This document shows positions 43,583-52,749 of a DNA stretch of 64,000 bases, in pieces. Positions within the stretch are counted from its first letter, which is position 1. The number at the start of each line of letters is the position of its first letter. The notes beneath the pieces are model-generated. The model had not been told where the DNA came from, ran no database searches, and worked only from the letters and a program-made list of their open reading frames with translations. Source of the stretch: Nonomuraea sp. NBC_00507 (GTDB lineage: Bacteria > Actinomycetota > Actinomycetes > Streptosporangiales > Streptosporangiaceae); the NCBI RefSeq assembly GCF_036013525.1, contig NZ_CP107853.1, forward strand, positions 620,001-684,000. The letters run 5' to 3'. The position numbers and the translations under genes were made by a program.

Positions 43583-43612
43583 TGTCATCGTTGACATATG
43601 TCATCGTTGACA
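43583..43612. promoter_or_regulatory. Tandem LacI-type operators upstream of the levanase gene
   Basis: The phrase TGTCATCGTTGACA occurs twice (43583-43596 and 43599-43612) separated by AT. Read on the minus strand each copy is the palindrome ATGTCA-ACGA-TGACAT, and the junction itself forms TGACATATGTCA. They lie about 113 bp upstream of the levanase start and 350 bp from the divergent regulator gene. Repression by the LacI protein at 43961 is the natural hypothesis. Confidence 0.65.
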
Positions 43613-43840
43613 TCGAGTGCCTGATTATGAAGCGCACTCCGGCCAGTGCGTCAATGGTTCGGGCGCGATTGGTCCGGTGCGTGCCGACCGGCCGACAGGC
43701 GTCACTGCGGCAACCGCCCAGGTCAGGGTGGCCGCGACATGGCTGGCGAACCTGGCAGGCGTCCCGCAACATGGTCGGGATTTGTGAACGAGTTGTTTCC
43801 GGCGTGTTGACCGGTCGGACCTCTCGGTGCTTCACTTCTG

Positions 43841-43890
43841 GGAACCGGAGCCGAAACCGGTTCCGGCACCGCTCCCGGTACCGGTTCCAG
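43841..43890. promoter_or_regulatory. Clustered ACCGGTTCC half-sites upstream of the LacI gene
   Basis: Within 50 bases there are GGAACCGG, GAAACCGGTTCCGG and GGTACCGGTTCC, at close to helical spacing, ending 70 bp before the lacI-type ATG. CCGG-centred palindromes are common for LacI/GalR proteins, so this could be its autoregulatory site. It could also be a chance GC-rich repeat. Confidence 0.4.
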
Positions 43891-43960
43891 GACTCTCTGC
43901 GTGATCGGTCCTCGGTGCGGGAGAACGTCTTCCGCCTCTGCATGGAGGGAGGGAGGTGGC

Positions 43961-44968
43961 ATGGGAGTCACCATCTCTGACGTGGCCGCGCGGGCCGGGG
44001 TCAGCAAGACGACGGTCTCGCGGGTGCTGAACGGCAAGGGCGAGATCCGCGAGAACACCATCTTGAAGGTGCGCGAGGCGATCTCGGAGCTCGGCTATGT
44101 GCCGAGCGCCGGGGCAGTGGGGCTCGCACGCGGCACCACACAGATGATCGGCATGCTGGTCCCTGATATGGCCTGGGCCTGGGCCGGCATCGTGCAGGCG
44201 GTCGTCGAAACGCTGGAGACCGAAGGCTTCGGACTGCGCATGCTGACCTGGAACCGCGGTGAGGAGTCACTGCGCAGGCTGGGCCTGCAGGTCGCTGCCA
44301 AGTCGTTCGACGGTCTGCTGGTGATAGAGCCCGAGGGGGCCCTGGGGTACATCACGGAGCTGCACGAAGCGGGGCTGCCGGTGGTGCTGATCGACGACCG
44401 CTTCCACCGGCCGGGATTCCCCTACGTGGCCACCACCAACCGGGAGGGGGGTGAGCAGGCGGCGCGCCACCTGCTGGACATCGGCCGCCGTCGCCCTCTG
44501 GTGGTGACCGGTCCCGAGGCGTTCGGCTGTACTCGGGAACGGCTGGGCGGCTTCGTCGACGTCTATGCGAACGCCGGGATCGAGCTCGACCAACGCCGCA
44601 TCATCTGCGGCGATTTCCTCTTCGACCGCGGTCGGAGCGCGGTCGCGCAAGCTCTCGCAGACGGCGTGGAATTCGACGCGGTCTTCGGGCACAACGACCC
44701 TACGGCGGCCGGCGTGCTGGCCGCCTTGCACGAGGCGGGCCTTCGGATTCCGCAGGATGTCTCCGTGGTGGGGTTCGATGACATCGAACTGGCGTCGTAC
44801 ACCTATCCGGCACTGACCACCATCCGCCAACCGATGCGCGAGATGGGTGCGGCGGCGGCGCGTCTGCTGCTGGACCACGTGCGCCGATCCCCGGAGGCCG
44901 CCCCCTCGTGCATCATTCCCACCAACCTCGTGGTTCGTGGCTCGACGTTGAAGCCGAGCTCGAACTGA
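43961..44968 (+). CDS. LacI-family transcriptional regulator (fructan/beta-glucan locus)
   Basis: A 335-residue regulator from ATG 43961 with GGAGGGAGG just upstream. The HTH is MGVTISDVAARAGVSKTTVS then RVLNGKGEIRENT, with hinge GYVPSAGAVGLARGTT. The effector domain contains FDAVFGHNDPTAAGVLAALH and VSVVGFDDIELASYTYPALT. It is divergent from the levanase and upstream of the second importer, so it is placed to control both. Confidence 0.93.
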   Translation: MGVTISDVAARAGVSKTTVSRVLNGKGEIRENTILKVREAISELGYVPSAGAVGLARGTTQMIGMLVPDMAWAWAGIVQAVVETLETEGFGLRMLTWNRGEESLRRLGLQVAAKSFDGLLVIEPEGALGYITELHEAGLPVVLIDDRFHRPGFPYVATTNREGGEQAARHLLDIGRRRPLVVTGPEAFGCTRERLGGFVDVYANAGIELDQRRIICGDFLFDRGRSAVAQALADGVEFDAVFGHNDPTAAGVLAALHEAGLRIPQDVSVVGFDDIELASYTYPALTTIRQPMREMGAAAARLLLDHVRRSPEAAPSCIIPTNLVVRGSTLKPSSN

Positions 44969-45118
44969 CGCGACATCACCGCGATGCGCAAGGTGTCGAC
45001 GCCTCGCAGTCGGGCGGTGTGTTGCCGATGAGTGGCACACCGCACCTGTCTCCTTGAGACCTCGGCGAACCTCTTCGCCGAGCCTTCCACGCAAGCCATA
45101 GCCGCTGCACCTGCGTTC

Positions 45119-45330
45119 ACACGTGACGCAGAGGTGCGCGTTTCCGCCCGCACGTTCCCGATCTGGGACACCGAACGGTACGCCTGGCACACCCAGCCCG
45201 GCCACAACCGGCTCCGCGTCTTTCCAGCCGCGACCTGTGGCTGGACGTCGATGCCGCTGTCACCGCAGACGGTCTCCACTCGTGGGCCGACCTATCCGGG
45301 CGCCTGCCCGCTCCCACCCTTCGCTGCCCC
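45119..45330 (+). pseudogene. GH3 beta-glucosidase C-terminal remnant
   Basis: Two frames joined near 45220 read DAEVRVSARTFPIWDTERYA, WHTQPGHNRLRV, then SSRDLWLDVDAAVTADGL. This is the end of a GH3 protein with a fibronectin-III-like domain (R.F..WD....W...PG...L.VG.SSRDL). No catalytic part remains. It lies between the LacI gene and the binding-protein gene, so an earlier GH3 gene was lost from the head of this operon. Confidence 0.6.
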
Positions 45331-45366
45331 CCGCGCCTGTATCGCTCAACGGCAAGGAGCCGCACA

Positions 45367-46665
45367 ATGCGTACCACTACCCGTCACACCGTCAGAACCG
45401 TCCAGATCATGTGCGTCACCGTCACGGCAGCCCTGGTGGCCACCGGCTGCGGCCGGAGCGCCGACGCCGGGCCAGGCACGGTCGCACCTGCGGAGATCAG
45501 CAGCGGCAAGGCCACAGGCAAGGTCGTCATGTGGTCCATGGGCGACACCGACAAGGACCTTGAGAGCCTGGCCAAGAAGTTCGAACAGCAAAACCCCGGC
45601 GTCGACATTCAGATCACGGCGGTGCCCTGGGACTCCGCCCACGACAAGCTGACCACCGCGATCGCCGGCGGCAACACACCGGACATGTCCCTGGTCGGCA
45701 CCACCTGGATGGCGGAGATGGCGGCCATGAACGCCTTCCAGGCCACCCCGACGTCGATCAAGTCCTCGGACTTCTACCCCGGCCAGTGGGACACCACCAA
45801 ATACAAGGACACCTCCTACGGCGTGCCGTTCATCGCCGACACCTCGGTGGTCTACTACCGGACCGACATCACCACGAAGGCCGGCATCAAGGACGCCCTG
45901 GCCGGCGACCGGGACGGATACCTGAAGGACCTCAAGGCCATCCAGGCCACTGTCGGCGAGCAGAACCCCAAGCTGCGCCATGCCACCGGTCTGGTGATGG
46001 GCTTCAACTCCTGGATTTTCTGGCTGCCGCTGGTCTGGCAGCAGGGCGGTGACATCTACGACGCCAAGAACGGGAAGTTCACCTTCGACTCGCCCGAGGT
46101 CGCCAAGGCGCTGGAGTACTACGCAAGCATCCCCAAGCAGGGCCTGGCGCCCACCGACAGGGCGGACAACGTGCAGGCTTTCCGGGACGGGCTCATCGCC
46201 ACCTACCAGGAGGCCGCCTGGGCCGGCGGCAGCTTCCGTAAGGACGCGCCAGAGCTGAACGGCAAGTGGAAGACCATGCCGGTGCCGTACACCAAGCAGC
46301 CCGCAGGGTTCGCCGGCGGCAGCGACCTGGCGGTGTTCAAGGACGCCAAGAACTCCGACGGGGCATGGAAGTTCGCCCGGTTCTTGACCGAGCCCGCCAA
46401 CCTCGCGGCCTATGCCAAGGCCACCGGCAGCCTGCCCCCTTCGCCCCAAGCGTGGTCGGAGGGGAAGCTGACCGAGGACGAGAACATGAAGGCGTTCGCC
46501 GAGCAGCTCGAGGTCAGCAAGGCGCCGCCCGCCATCACAACCTGGCAGCAGATCGCCGACGCCATCGACTCTGAATTGGAGAAGCTGACCCTCGGCAAGG
46601 CCACCGTCGCCCAGGTGCAGCAGGCGCTGCAGTCCAAGGCGACCAGCATCGGCACCGGCCGCTGA
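45367..46665 (+). CDS. ABC transporter sugar-binding lipoprotein, family 1
   Basis: A 432-residue lipoprotein; AAGGAG lies 8 bases before the ATG. The lipobox VATGC gives Cys28. Family landmarks are GKVVMWSMGDTDKDLESLAK, KFEQQNPGVDIQITAVPWDS, NTPDMSLVGTTWMAEMA, GVPFIADTSVVYYRTDI and PAGFAGGSDLAVFKDAKNSD. It is the receptor of the plus-strand importer and is followed by two permeases and GH3/GH32/GH30 genes. The ligand is probably a beta-gluco- or fructo-oligosaccharide (inference). Confidence 0.93.
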   Translation: MRTTTRHTVRTVQIMCVTVTAALVATGCGRSADAGPGTVAPAEISSGKATGKVVMWSMGDTDKDLESLAKKFEQQNPGVDIQITAVPWDSAHDKLTTAIAGGNTPDMSLVGTTWMAEMAAMNAFQATPTSIKSSDFYPGQWDTTKYKDTSYGVPFIADTSVVYYRTDITTKAGIKDALAGDRDGYLKDLKAIQATVGEQNPKLRHATGLVMGFNSWIFWLPLVWQQGGDIYDAKNGKFTFDSPEVAKALEYYASIPKQGLAPTDRADNVQAFRDGLIATYQEAAWAGGSFRKDAPELNGKWKTMPVPYTKQPAGFAGGSDLAVFKDAKNSDGAWKFARFLTEPANLAAYAKATGSLPPSPQAWSEGKLTEDENMKAFAEQLEVSKAPPAITTWQQIADAIDSELEKLTLGKATVAQVQQALQSKATSIGTGR

Positions 46666-46698
46666 GCGCCGCCGCGTGAGCAGCCCTCGTACGGACGG

Positions 46699-47685
46699 AT
46701 GACATCCATGTCCACGAAAACGCTCCCCGGGCGGGGCGACAGCCAGGAGCAGAGCACCTCACGGCCGGCCAGGAGTGCCGATCGGCGGCGCTTTGCGCTC
46801 CAGGGCCCGGCACGCGGCAGGCAGGCCCGGGCCGCCTGGATCCTCGCCACGCCCTTCCTCGCGTTGTTTGCGGCCTTCATGCTGCTGCCGGTTGTCTGGT
46901 CGGTGCTGATGAGCCTGACCGACACCAAGAGCGCCGACCTACGCACACCCCTGAACGTAGGGTTCATCGGCTTCGACAATTACCTACGGCTCTTCCAGGA
47001 CGATCAGTTCTTCACAGCCCTGCGCAACACCGCCGTGTTCGTCCTGGTGGCCCTGCCCTTGACGCTGGCCGCTGGGCTCGCCGCGGCGGTCGCTCTCAAC
47101 AGGGGTATCCTCCGCTTCCGGGCCGTCTTCCGGATCGGCTTCTACCTCCCGGTGATCACCAGCATCGTGGCCATCGCCGTGGTCTGGAAGACGCTCCTGG
47201 AACCGCGCGCGGGCCTGGTGAACGCCGTCCTGGGCTGGTTCGGGATTGACGGGCCCGCATGGCTGGCGGACACCCGCTTCGCCCTGCCCGTCATGATCGT
47301 GATGGCCGTGTGGCGGAACCTCGGCACCGTCATGATCATCATGCTGGCTGGGCTCCAGTCCGTGCCCCAGTCCCTGATGGAGGCGGCCGAACTCGATGGT
47401 GCCGGGGCCTGGCAGCGCTTCTGGCGCGTCACCTTCCCTCTGCTGCGCCCCGCCCTGTTGATCACCGCCGTCACCACTGGCATCGGCTACCTGCAGTTCT
47501 TCGACGAGCCGTTCGTGATGACCGGCGGCGGGCCGCTGGACTCCACCCTGTCGGCCACCTTGTACGCCTACAACCAGTTCGGCAACGGCAACTACGACAT
47601 GGCGTCGGCCGCCAGCTACGTCATCTTCGTCCTCATCGTCGCGCTGACCGTTCTGCAGTTCCGGATGCTGCGAGACAAGGACTGA
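46699..47685 (+). CDS. Carbohydrate ABC transporter permease (MalF-type)
   Basis: A 328-residue permease (an alternative ATG at 46708 is equally possible). It has a hydrophilic 45-residue leader, a first TM segment ATPFLALFAAFMLLPVVWSV, GFIGFDNYLRLFQDDQFFTA, and the EAA loop EAAELDGAGAWQRFWRVTFP. It ends QFRMLRDKD. It is 34 bp after the binding-protein stop and 6 bp before the MalG-type gene. Confidence 0.92.
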   Translation: MTSMSTKTLPGRGDSQEQSTSRPARSADRRRFALQGPARGRQARAAWILATPFLALFAAFMLLPVVWSVLMSLTDTKSADLRTPLNVGFIGFDNYLRLFQDDQFFTALRNTAVFVLVALPLTLAAGLAAAVALNRGILRFRAVFRIGFYLPVITSIVAIAVVWKTLLEPRAGLVNAVLGWFGIDGPAWLADTRFALPVMIVMAVWRNLGTVMIIMLAGLQSVPQSLMEAAELDGAGAWQRFWRVTFPLLRPALLITAVTTGIGYLQFFDEPFVMTGGGPLDSTLSATLYAYNQFGNGNYDMASAASYVIFVLIVALTVLQFRMLRDKD

Positions 47686-47691
47686 CGCCCC

Positions 47692-48579
47692 ATGAGCACC
47701 GTCTCCACTCTTCGGCCGGCACAGCCGGGAACGGACCGCGCCCTGAGGCGCCGACGCATCCAGCAGACCTGGGGCCACCCTTGGCTGTATGTGCCGCTCG
47801 CCGGTGCCCTGCTGCTGATGATCGCGCCGTTCCTGTGGATGCTGTCCGGCTCCTTCAAGCCTGAGGCCGACATCCGCAGAGTTCCACCCGTCCTGATACC
47901 CACGGCGCCCACGGCCGCCAACTACGGCGAGCTGTTCAGCAGGCTCGACTTCACGAGCATGTTCGCCAACTCCGTGATCGTGGCCCTCGCCGTCACCGCG
48001 GGCAATCTGGTTTTCTGCTCGATGCTCGGTTACGCCCTGGCCAAGCTGGAGTTCCGCGGACAGCGCGCCGTGTTCACCCTGGTCATAGGGACCCTCATGG
48101 TCCCCGGCCTGGTCACCTTCGTACCGCTGTACGTGCTGGTGGCCAACATGCAGCTGACCGGCTCCCTGCTCGGGCTGATCCTGCCGTTCCTGGCCGCCCC
48201 GTTCGGGGTTTTCCTGATGCGGCAGTTCATCTCCACGTTGCCCGACGAACTCATCGACGCGGCCCGCGTCGACGGCTGCCGCGAACTGGCAATCTTCTGG
48301 AAGATCATCCTGCCGCTGACCAGACCGGCCCTCGCCACCCTGGGGATCATCACCTTCCTCGGCTCCTGGAACAACTTCCTGTGGCCGCTAGTGGTGGCCC
48401 AGAACGAGGACCAGTACACGCTGCCTGTCGGGCTCGCTCTGGCCAGCAGCGGACAGTCCTTCACCGTCTTCGGCATCCTGCTCGCCGGCACCGTCGTCGT
48501 TCTGCTACCGGTGATGATCGTCTTCCTTCTCTTCCAACGTCACTTCGTCGCCGGCATCGCCACCGCTGGCCTGAAGTGA
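47692..48579 (+). CDS. Carbohydrate ABC transporter permease (MalG-type)
   Basis: A 295-residue permease with TM1 near residues 25-48 (PWLYVPLAGALLLMIAPFLW), TAANYGELFSRLDFTSMFAN, and the EAA loop DAARVDGCRELAIFWKIILP, where Asp replaces the first Glu. It ends QRHFVAGIATAGLK. It completes the importer. The following 160 bp before the GH3 gene contain no open frame of note. Confidence 0.92.
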   Translation: MSTVSTLRPAQPGTDRALRRRRIQQTWGHPWLYVPLAGALLLMIAPFLWMLSGSFKPEADIRRVPPVLIPTAPTAANYGELFSRLDFTSMFANSVIVALAVTAGNLVFCSMLGYALAKLEFRGQRAVFTLVIGTLMVPGLVTFVPLYVLVANMQLTGSLLGLILPFLAAPFGVFLMRQFISTLPDELIDAARVDGCRELAIFWKIILPLTRPALATLGIITFLGSWNNFLWPLVVAQNEDQYTLPVGLALASSGQSFTVFGILLAGTVVVLLPVMIVFLLFQRHFVAGIATAGLK

Positions 48580-48742
48580 CGCTCCGACACCCGCCCCGCC
48601 GCCCTTTGCGGCACCGATCCCGTCCGGGGCGGCAGGCGGACGGCGCGCGAGCCCCCGCGGCGAAGCGCCGTCGACCGCGGCGACCACCCGCCGTCGGCAA
48701 CCAACTCTCTGACCTGTGACGACTGATGACTTGGAGAACATA

Positions 48743-51040
48743 GTGGGACAGCCGGGCCGCTCTGACACGTACCTGGATCCGGAAGCGTCTATGGAAGCAA
48801 GGGTCGAGGACCTGCTGTCCCGCATCACCCTGCCGGAAAAGGTCGGGCAGTTGCTGATGCTCGACGCACAACACGGGGACCTGGTGGACATCGTGTCGGC
48901 CAAGCTGGCCGGGTCGGTCCTGCATGTGCATCCCGCGCGGATGCCGGAGGCCATGGAACTGGCCCGGCAGACACGGCTCGGCATTCCGCTGCTGACAGCC
49001 GACGACGGCATCCACGGCCACTCGTTCTGGCCGGGCGCGACCATCTTCCCGACACAGTTGGCCATGGCCTGTACCTGGGATCCCTCTTTGCTTCAACGGG
49101 TCGCCCGTGCGGCCGCGACCGAAATCGCGGCGACCGGAATCCATGGGACGTTCTCCCCCGTGCTGTGCATCACCCGGGACCTGCGCTGGGGCCGGGTCAA
49201 CGAGACGTTCGGCGAGGACCCGTTCCTGATCGGTGAACTCGGGGCGGCGATGGTCCGTGGCTATCAGGGTGAGGGCCTCAACGACCCGACAGCCCTGCTG
49301 GCGTACGCCAAGCACTTCGCGGGCTACTCCGAAACCCTGGGCGGGCGCGACGCGAGCGAAGCCGATCTCAGCCCACGCAAGCTGCGCTCGTGGTTCCTGC
49401 CCCCGTTCGAGCAAGCGGCTCGTGCCGGCTGCCGCGCCTTCATGCTCGGCTACCAGTCGATCGACGGGGTGCCCATTACCGCGCATCAGTGGCTGCTCAA
49501 CGATGTGCTCAAGGGCGAGTGGGGCTTCACCGGCACGCTGGTGACCGACTGGGACAACGTCGGCCGGATGGTCTACGACCAGCGGGTCTGCGCCGACTAC
49601 GTCGAGGCGGCGGCGGTCGCCGTCAACGCCGGGAACGATCTCATCATGGCCACGCCGGCGTTCTTCGAGGCCGCGCAGGAGGCGGTCGCCCGCGGCCTGA
49701 TCGACGAGAAACAGATCGACGACGCGGTACGCCGGGTTCTCCGGCTGAAGTTCGAACTCGGGCTCTTCGAGGACCCCCGCGCCCCCGACCCCGAGCGGCA
49801 AGCCCAGGTGATCGGCTGCCGTGAACACACCGACCTCAACCTCGAGACCGCCCGTCGTTCCCTGGTGCTGCTGCGCAACGACGGCATCCTGCCCCTCGAA
49901 GGCGGGCTGACCTCGGACGGAACGGGCCGCGCCGCAGGCCAGGGCACGCCGCGCACGATCGCGGTCATCGGCCCCAACGCCGACAGCCCGGAAGCCATGC
50001 TCGGCGACTGGGCGGGGGCCTCCGGCCAGGTCCCGTGGATGCCCGAAGGACATCCACGGGAGTCGGTGGAGACGGTGCTCGACGGCCTTCGCGCCGTCGT
50101 GCCTGCCGACTGGACCATCACGCACACCCGCGGAGCTGACATCGCAAGCCCCAGCCAGGACAGCGAGTCGTCCACCGGGCCCGACGGCCAACCGCAGCCG
50201 CCCGTTTTCACCCCGGCCCCGGTCGACCAGGCACAGCTTCGGGAGGCCACCGCCGCGGCAAAGGCCGCCGACTACGCCGTCGTGGTCGTGGGTGACACCA
50301 TCGCCCTCACGGGCGAAGTGCGCTCGACGGCCACGCTCGACCTCCAAGGAGGCCAGATCGCTCTGCTGGACGCGGTCGCCGCCACCGGCACGCCCATGAT
50401 CGTGGTGCTGGCCCAGTCCAAGCCGAGCACCCTCCCGGACTCGGCACTGAACGCGGCAGCACTCATCGAGGCGTTCAACCCGGGTATGCGCGGTGGCCGC
50501 GCCGTCGCCGAACTCCTCCTCGGACTCATCGAACCCAGCGGCCGACTCCCGGTCTCCTTCGCACGCCACGTCGGACAGCAACCCGTCTTCTACAACCAGG
50601 TGCGAGGCCAACACGGGCATCGCTACGCGGATCTCACCCAGGACCCCCTGTTCGCGTTCGGCGAGGGCCTCACCTACACCACTGTCACCTACTCCGACCT
50701 TGTCGTGCAGGACGAGGACGTCCCCGCCAACGGCACCGTCCACGCCATGGTGCGGGTCGCCAACAGCGGAAGCCGTCCCGCCCTGGAAACGGTCCAGGCA
50801 TACGTCAGCGACCTGACTACCAGCGTCACTTGGGCCGAGCAGGAGCTGAAGGCTTTCACGCAGGTCGAGATCCCTCCCGGCGAAACCCTGGACGTCGGCA
50901 TCAGCATCCCTGCCTCGCAGTGCTCACTCGTCACAGCCGACAACCGCCGAGTGGTCGAACCAGGCGAGTTCATGCTCCGTGTCGGCCCCAGCTCATGGCG
51001 GGAGCAACAGCTGAGCGCAGGATTCCGCATCCGCGCCTGA
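48743..51040 (+). CDS. GH3 beta-glucosidase/beta-xylosidase (cytoplasmic)
   Basis: A 765-residue GH3 enzyme without signal peptide. GTG 48743 is preferred to GTG 48716 because GGAG sits 6 bases upstream. The N-terminal TIM barrel contains GIPLLTADDGIHGHSFWPGA, AYAKHFAGYSETLGGRD (KHF substrate-binding motif) and the nucleophile Asp in TLVTDWDNVGR. The alpha/beta sandwich follows (RRSLVLLRNDGILPL, VVVVGDTIALTGE), then a C-terminal fibronectin-III-like domain ending RVGPSSWREQQLSAGF. It would cleave terminal beta-glucosyl or xylosyl residues of imported oligosaccharides. It is downstream of the importer on the same strand. Confidence 0.92.
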   Translation: MGQPGRSDTYLDPEASMEARVEDLLSRITLPEKVGQLLMLDAQHGDLVDIVSAKLAGSVLHVHPARMPEAMELARQTRLGIPLLTADDGIHGHSFWPGATIFPTQLAMACTWDPSLLQRVARAAATEIAATGIHGTFSPVLCITRDLRWGRVNETFGEDPFLIGELGAAMVRGYQGEGLNDPTALLAYAKHFAGYSETLGGRDASEADLSPRKLRSWFLPPFEQAARAGCRAFMLGYQSIDGVPITAHQWLLNDVLKGEWGFTGTLVTDWDNVGRMVYDQRVCADYVEAAAVAVNAGNDLIMATPAFFEAAQEAVARGLIDEKQIDDAVRRVLRLKFELGLFEDPRAPDPERQAQVIGCREHTDLNLETARRSLVLLRNDGILPLEGGLTSDGTGRAAGQGTPRTIAVIGPNADSPEAMLGDWAGASGQVPWMPEGHPRESVETVLDGLRAVVPADWTITHTRGADIASPSQDSESSTGPDGQPQPPVFTPAPVDQAQLREATAAAKAADYAVVVVGDTIALTGEVRSTATLDLQGGQIALLDAVAATGTPMIVVLAQSKPSTLPDSALNAAALIEAFNPGMRGGRAVAELLLGLIEPSGRLPVSFARHVGQQPVFYNQVRGQHGHRYADLTQDPLFAFGEGLTYTTVTYSDLVVQDEDVPANGTVHAMVRVANSGSRPALETVQAYVSDLTTSVTWAEQELKAFTQVEIPPGETLDVGISIPASQCSLVTADNRRVVEPGEFMLRVGPSSWREQQLSAGFRIRA

Positions 51041-51127
51041 AGGCCGCATACGGGCTTGAAGGCCACCGCCCAGCTGCCCCTCGGGCCAACTGGGCGGGCC
51101 CTGTCTGACATACCGAAAGGCACGCGT

Positions 51128-52584
51128 GTGTCCACCCCACCCCTCGATCCGCACTATCCCGTCGCGCACCTGCGCCCGCCTGCCAACTGGATCAACGACC
51201 CCAACGGGCTGGTCTTCCATGACGGCCACTACCACGTCTGCTACCAGTACAACCCCTACGGCGCGACCCATGCGAACCTGCACTGGGGCCACTTCCGCAG
51301 CACCGACCTGCTGACCTGGGAGCCGCTGCCGATCGCCCTGTCCCCGACCCCCAGTGGCGTGGACGCGACGGTTGCTTCTCCGGCAACGCCGTCTCCGACG
51401 ACGATCGGCTCGTCGCCTTCTACTCCGCGCACCGCGAGGACCGCTCGTCCCAGCATCAGCCGGTCACCTGTGCCACCTCCGACGACGGCGGCCAAACCTT
51501 CCGCCCGCGCGGGGAACTGCTCATCCCCGAGCTGCCCGAAGGCTGCACCATGTACCGCGACCCGTACGTCTGGCGGGACGGCGACGGCTGGCGGATGCTG
51601 GTCGGCGCCGCCCTCGCGGACGGCCGCGGCGCCGCCCTTCTCTACGACTCGCCCGACTTGGAGACCTGGACCTACCGGGGGCCCTTCGACGCCCGCACCA
51701 AGGAGCCCGTCGGCGGAACCGGCCTGCACACCGGCGAGGGCTGGGAATGCCCCCAGTACCTCCCGGGGGTCGACCGGCGTGGTGCTCTCATCTTCAGCGG
51801 GTGGAACCTAGCCGACAGCGCCAGGTGCGTCGCGGCCCTGATCGGTAAAGACCACGGCGACGTCTTCGAGGCCGGCCCGCCTATCCTCGCCGACCACGGC
51901 CCCGACTGCTACGCACCCGCACTGCTGCGCGCACCGGGCGAGAGGTGGCTGCTGTGGGGCTGGTCCGCAGAAGCCCGCGATGAAGCCTGGGCCGTCGCAG
52001 GCGCATGGGCCGGCGTACTCACCCTGCCCCGCGAGATCCATGTCGCCGGCGACGGCACGCTGCGCCAGCACCCCGCCGCCGAACTGCTCGCTCTGCGTGG
52101 CGAGCACACCATCCACTCCGCAGGCGAGACGCACGGCCCGCAGCTGGTGGACCTCGGCAGCGTGGGCCGCGCCTTCGACCTGACGGCCCACCTGGAGTCC
52201 TCCGGAAACGCCGGGCTGCGGCTGCTCACCACCCCGGACGGCTCCGAGTACCTCGACATCCGCCTCGATGCCGACATGGGCGAGCTGGTCGTCGACCGCG
52301 ACCACGCCTCACTCGACACCCGGGCCCGCGGCGGCTCCTACCGCATGCCCTGCCCAACGGACCGGCCCGTCGACCTGCGCGTGGTCGTCGACCACTCCAT
52401 CGCCGAAATCTTCCTGACCACCACGGGCCAGGTCCTCACCCTGCGCTTCTACCCAACAGGGCAGGGCATGTGGCGACTTCAGGCCCGCACCGCACCGGGT
52501 ACGCGCCTTGGCTACGCGATCGACGCGTGGGAGCTGCACCCACTCGTGATCAAAGAGCCGAGCACCGGCACCGACGTCGCGTAG
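51128..52584 (+). pseudogene. GH32 beta-fructofuranosidase (sucrase/levanbiose-type), one-base frameshift
   Basis: Two frames together give a 485-residue intracellular GH32 enzyme. Residues 1-80 (from GTG 51128) hold [20 protein letters not shown] with the nucleophile Asp. After GVDA a single missing G at 51367/51368 shifts the frame. The continuation [33 protein letters not shown] (RDP), [12 protein letters not shown] (acid/base Glu) and the beta-sandwich to EIFLTTTGQVLTLRFYP is complete. If the shift is real the gene is dead, or expressed only by frameshifting; if it is a sequencing error, the enzyme is normal. It is 87 bp after the GH3 gene. Confidence 0.88.
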
Positions 52585-52749
52585 AGCCGACCCTCGATAT
52601 CCCTACCCCAGCCTTGAAAAACGGCTCCGTGACGTCCGGCCCTCAAGATCACACTCTACGGCCGGCGAGTGCCTGTCTTGGGCACGAGCCTCGGTTTCCC
52701 ACCCGCCTTTTCAAAGCACTGAACAAGCAGGTCCGAAGGAGGATCTTCG

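Noticed and set aside
48461..50743. A 760-codon minus-strand open frame
   Set aside because: It is antisense to the GH3 gene, which carries catalytic and family motifs.
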